From the NCBI GenBank assembly GCA_004298915.1, contig SCTE01000286.1, positions 1 to 6,811 of the forward strand: a stretch of 6,811 nt of DNA. The letters run 5' to 3'. Below the pieces are notes generated by a model. It worked only from the letters and a program-made list of their open reading frames with translations. It ran no database searches and was not told the origin of the DNA. The position numbers and the translations under genes were made by a program. Positions 5,119-6,811 of this stretch are shown here, piece after piece; the first letter of the stretch is position 1, and each line of letters starts with the position of its first letter. Source of the stretch: Chloroflexota bacterium. Lineage in GTDB: Bacteria > Chloroflexota > Limnocylindria > Limnocylindrales > CSP1-4.

Positions 5119-6466
5119 CGGTTCGGGGCCGGGATTGGGCGACGCCGCCGAAGCCGCGGCCATCGCCGGCGACGAGCGCCTGATCTCGGGGGTCGGCCGG
5201 CGCCTTGTGATCTGGGCGGCCGGGACCACGCTCGTGGTGCTCGTCCTGCTCGGGATCGCGTTGTACGCGGCGGTCAACCAGAGCCTCGTCGCGACCGGCG
5301 AACGGCAGCTCGACGATCGCGCGGCGGCTCTCCGCCACATCATCGAGGGCCCGGGCGGCCGACCGGATGGGGACGATGTCCCGGCGGGCCTCCAGTTCGG
5401 CGGGGGCACGTCGGGGACCATCGCCCTCGTCCTGACCTCCGATGGCCGACTCATCCTGCCCCGGCTCCTGCCGCCACCGGTCAAGGAACCGGAGGCTGGA
5501 TCGCTCGCCGCGGCCGTCGCGTCGGGCAGGGACGTGCGCCTCGGATCGCTCGGGGACACGCCGGTCCGGATCCTCACGACCTCGGTTGACAGCCAGATCG
5601 GGCCGGTCTACGTCCAGATCTTCCAGGATCGGACGGCGGAGACGAGGACGCTCAATGTCCTCCTCGCGGTCCTCGTCGGCGGCGGGGTCGTGGTGCTGGT
5701 GGTTGCCGCTGGCGTCGGGGCGCTCTATTCGCGTCGCGCCCTCGTCCCGATCCGGGCGTCATTGGTCGCCCAGCGCGCCGCGCTCAGGCGCCAGCGCGAG
5801 TTCGCGGCGGATGCGAGCCACGAACTGCGGACCCCACTGACGGTCGTCCGGGCGTCCCTGGACCTCCTGCGACGGCATCCGGAGGCGCCGGTCAGCCAGG
5901 TCGGCGAGGCGCTCGACGACATCGGGGCCGAGGTGGACAACCTGACGCACCTTGTCGAGGACCTCCTGCTCCTGGCGCGGAGCGACTCCGGTGCGGTGCC
6001 GCTCGAGCGCGAGCCGATGGACTTCGGCGACGTCGTCGCGGAGGCCGCAGCGTCGATGACGACCGCCGCGTCCCACCGCGACGTGCAGGTCGTCGTGGAT
6101 CCGGCGCCCGCGTCCATCAGCGGCGATACGGCCCGGATCCGCCAGCTCGTGCTGATCCTCGTCGACAACGCGATCCGCCACAGCCCGACCGGCGGCCAGG
6201 TCCGCGTCTCGGTGCGAGCCGAACGGCAGGCCGGCCTGCTCGTCGTCGAGGATGACGGCCCGGGAATCGGCGCGGACGAGCTGCTACACGTGTTCGAGCG
6301 CTTCTGGCGCGGGGCGGGGGCGCCGGATGGGGGATCGGGGCTGGGTCTCGCGATCGCCGCCTGGATCGTGGGTGGGCACGACGGCACCGTCGAGGTCGCG
6401 AACCACGAGCCGACCGGGGCGAGGTTCACGGTCCGCATCCCGCTGGATCGACCACCGGCTGCCTGA
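5111..6466 (+). CDS. Membrane sensor histidine kinase
   Basis: This 451-residue kinase would phosphorylate the response regulator encoded just upstream. A hydrophilic N-terminus (1-31) precedes span 1 (about 32-54), an extracytoplasmic sensor region (about 55-181) and span 2 (about 182-206). A short HAMP-like linker (RRALVPIRASL) leads to the dimerisation domain with phosphoacceptor H237 in SHELRTPL. The ATP-binding domain has all boxes: N box VDNAIRHSP (351-359, N353), G1 DDGPGIG (381-387), F box FERFWR (395-400) and G2 GGSGLGLAI (407-415). The kinase therefore looks intact. The sensor region of about 127 residues has no recognised fold or conserved cysteines or histidine pairs that would suggest direct metal or redox sensing, so its signal is unknown. 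The start ATG lies inside the last codons of the response regulator gene, consistent with translational coupling. Confidence 0.95.
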   Translation: MPDGSGPGLGDAAEAAAIAGDERLISGVGRRLVIWAAGTTLVVLVLLGIALYAAVNQSLVATGERQLDDRAAALRHIIEGPGGRPDGDDVPAGLQFGGGTSGTIALVLTSDGRLILPRLLPPPVKEPEAGSLAAAVASGRDVRLGSLGDTPVRILTTSVDSQIGPVYVQIFQDRTAETRTLNVLLAVLVGGGVVVLVVAAGVGALYSRRALVPIRASLVAQRAALRRQREFAADASHELRTPLTVVRASLDLLRRHPEAPVSQVGEALDDIGAEVDNLTHLVEDLLLLARSDSGAVPLEREPMDFGDVVAEAAASMTTAASHRDVQVVVDPAPASISGDTARIRQLVLILVDNAIRHSPTGGQVRVSVRAERQAGLLVVEDDGPGIGADELLHVFERFWRGAGAPDGGSGLGLAIAAWIVGGHDGTVEVANHEPTGARFTVRIPLDRPPAA

Positions 6467-6490
6467 AGCCAGGGCGCCTGCCTGAGGCCA
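6459..6490 (+). repeat. 13-bp imperfect direct repeat across the kinase stop codon
   Basis: CTGCCTGAAGCCA (6459-6471) and CTGCCTGAGGCCA (6478-6490) differ at one position and are 19 bases apart start to start. The first copy includes the kinase stop codon TGA (6464-6466). This may be a small tandem duplication; no regulatory role is evident. Confidence 0.5.
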
Positions 6491-6507
6491 TCGCGTACCC
6501 TTCGCGG

Positions 6508-6811
6508 GTGCGTGCGTTCCGCGTCTCCCTGGAATCGGCGATGCGGGACATCGATCGCGCGATCTTCACGCTGGCGGCGATCTCGTTCATCAGCCAGACC
6601 GGCGTGTCGATCATGCTGCCGCTGCTCCCGATCTTCGCCATCCAGCTCGGGGCGTCGCCGCGCGAGCTCGGCCTGATGGTCAGCATCTTCGCCGTGACGG
6701 TGACGGTCGGCCAGCTCGGATCGGGGGTCCTCAGCCGGCGGATCTCGCCGCGCCGGCAGATGCCGCTCGGTCAGGCCGCCTACGCCGTGGCGATCATGAA
6801 ATTCGCCGCGG
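6508..6811 (+). CDS. Probable MFS transporter, N-terminal part (runs off window)
   Basis: The open frame continues to the end of the window without a stop. Its 101 readable residues contain a first span (about 18-47, rich in Ile, Leu, Phe with a PLLP turn), a polar turn (GASPRELG, 48-55), a second span (about 56-75), and a loop, GVLSRRISPRR (73-83). That loop matches the motif A position between spans 2 and 3 of major facilitator proteins, though with R instead of the usual Asp. A third span begins at the edge. The substrate cannot be told. GTG 6508 is one candidate start, seven bases after a -10-like TACCCT (6496-6501), which would suit a leaderless transcript. ATG 6541 is the alternative, and neither has a clear ribosome binding site. 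The 42-base gap after the kinase means it could also be read through from the upstream operon. Confidence 0.75.
   Translation, partial: MRAFRVSLESAMRDIDRAIFTLAAISFISQTGVSIMLPLLPIFAIQLGASPRELGLMVSIFAVTVTVGQLGSGVLSRRISPRRQMPLGQAAYAVAIMKFAA

Noticed and set aside
1..6811. CRISPR array, insertion sequence, phage or defence genes
   Set aside because: No regularly spaced repeats, transposase or integrase motifs, or nuclease/helicase domains were seen; the partial tRNA at the left edge is not flanked by an integrase within the window.

Overview
This is a GC-rich window (about 70% G+C by eye, with strong G/C bias at third codon positions) of tightly packed bacterial genes. The gene complement and the GAF/GGDEF-type remnant would fit a soil or freshwater Chloroflexota (Limnocylindria/Ellin6529-like) or an actinomycete. 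The lineage is an inference; no marker gene here settles it.

Left part (1-1431): the window opens in the 3' end of a tRNA (T-arm, acceptor strand, encoded CCA). It is followed by a promoter whose -10 region lies inside a perfect 11-bp-arm palindrome, a textbook layout for a repressible promoter. This drives a 167-residue membrane protein with five likely spans that I do not recognise. Facing it on the minus strand is what looks like a broken diguanylate-cyclase-type gene. An intact N-terminal part and GAF-like start run directly, with a frame change, into the last stretch of a GGDEF domain, and the catalytic core is missing.

Central part (1455-4332): a plus-strand operon of three overlapping genes encodes a flavin-based transmembrane electron-transfer system. 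A NOX/FRE-type ferric-reductase-like flavocytochrome (two b hemes, FAD, NAD(P)H) is followed by a membrane-anchored FMN-binding protein with the SGATYTS attachment motif. An ApbE-type FAD:protein FMN transferase that would load the FMN comes last. Electrons would pass from cytosolic NAD(P)H through FAD and heme to covalent FMN outside the membrane, and then to an unknown acceptor.

Right part (4298-6466): an OmpR-family response regulator and its membrane histidine kinase overlap by 8 bases. The same direct repeat, TCTCAG-N5-TCTCAT with an 11-bp period, occurs in front of the flavocytochrome gene and in front of the response regulator gene, and I found it nowhere else. This is the geometry of an OmpR-type binding site and suggests that the two-component system controls both itself and the electron-transfer operon. 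The upstream copy also sits inside a 37-bp near-perfect inverted repeat between the divergent genes. The window ends in the first third or so of a probable MFS transporter.
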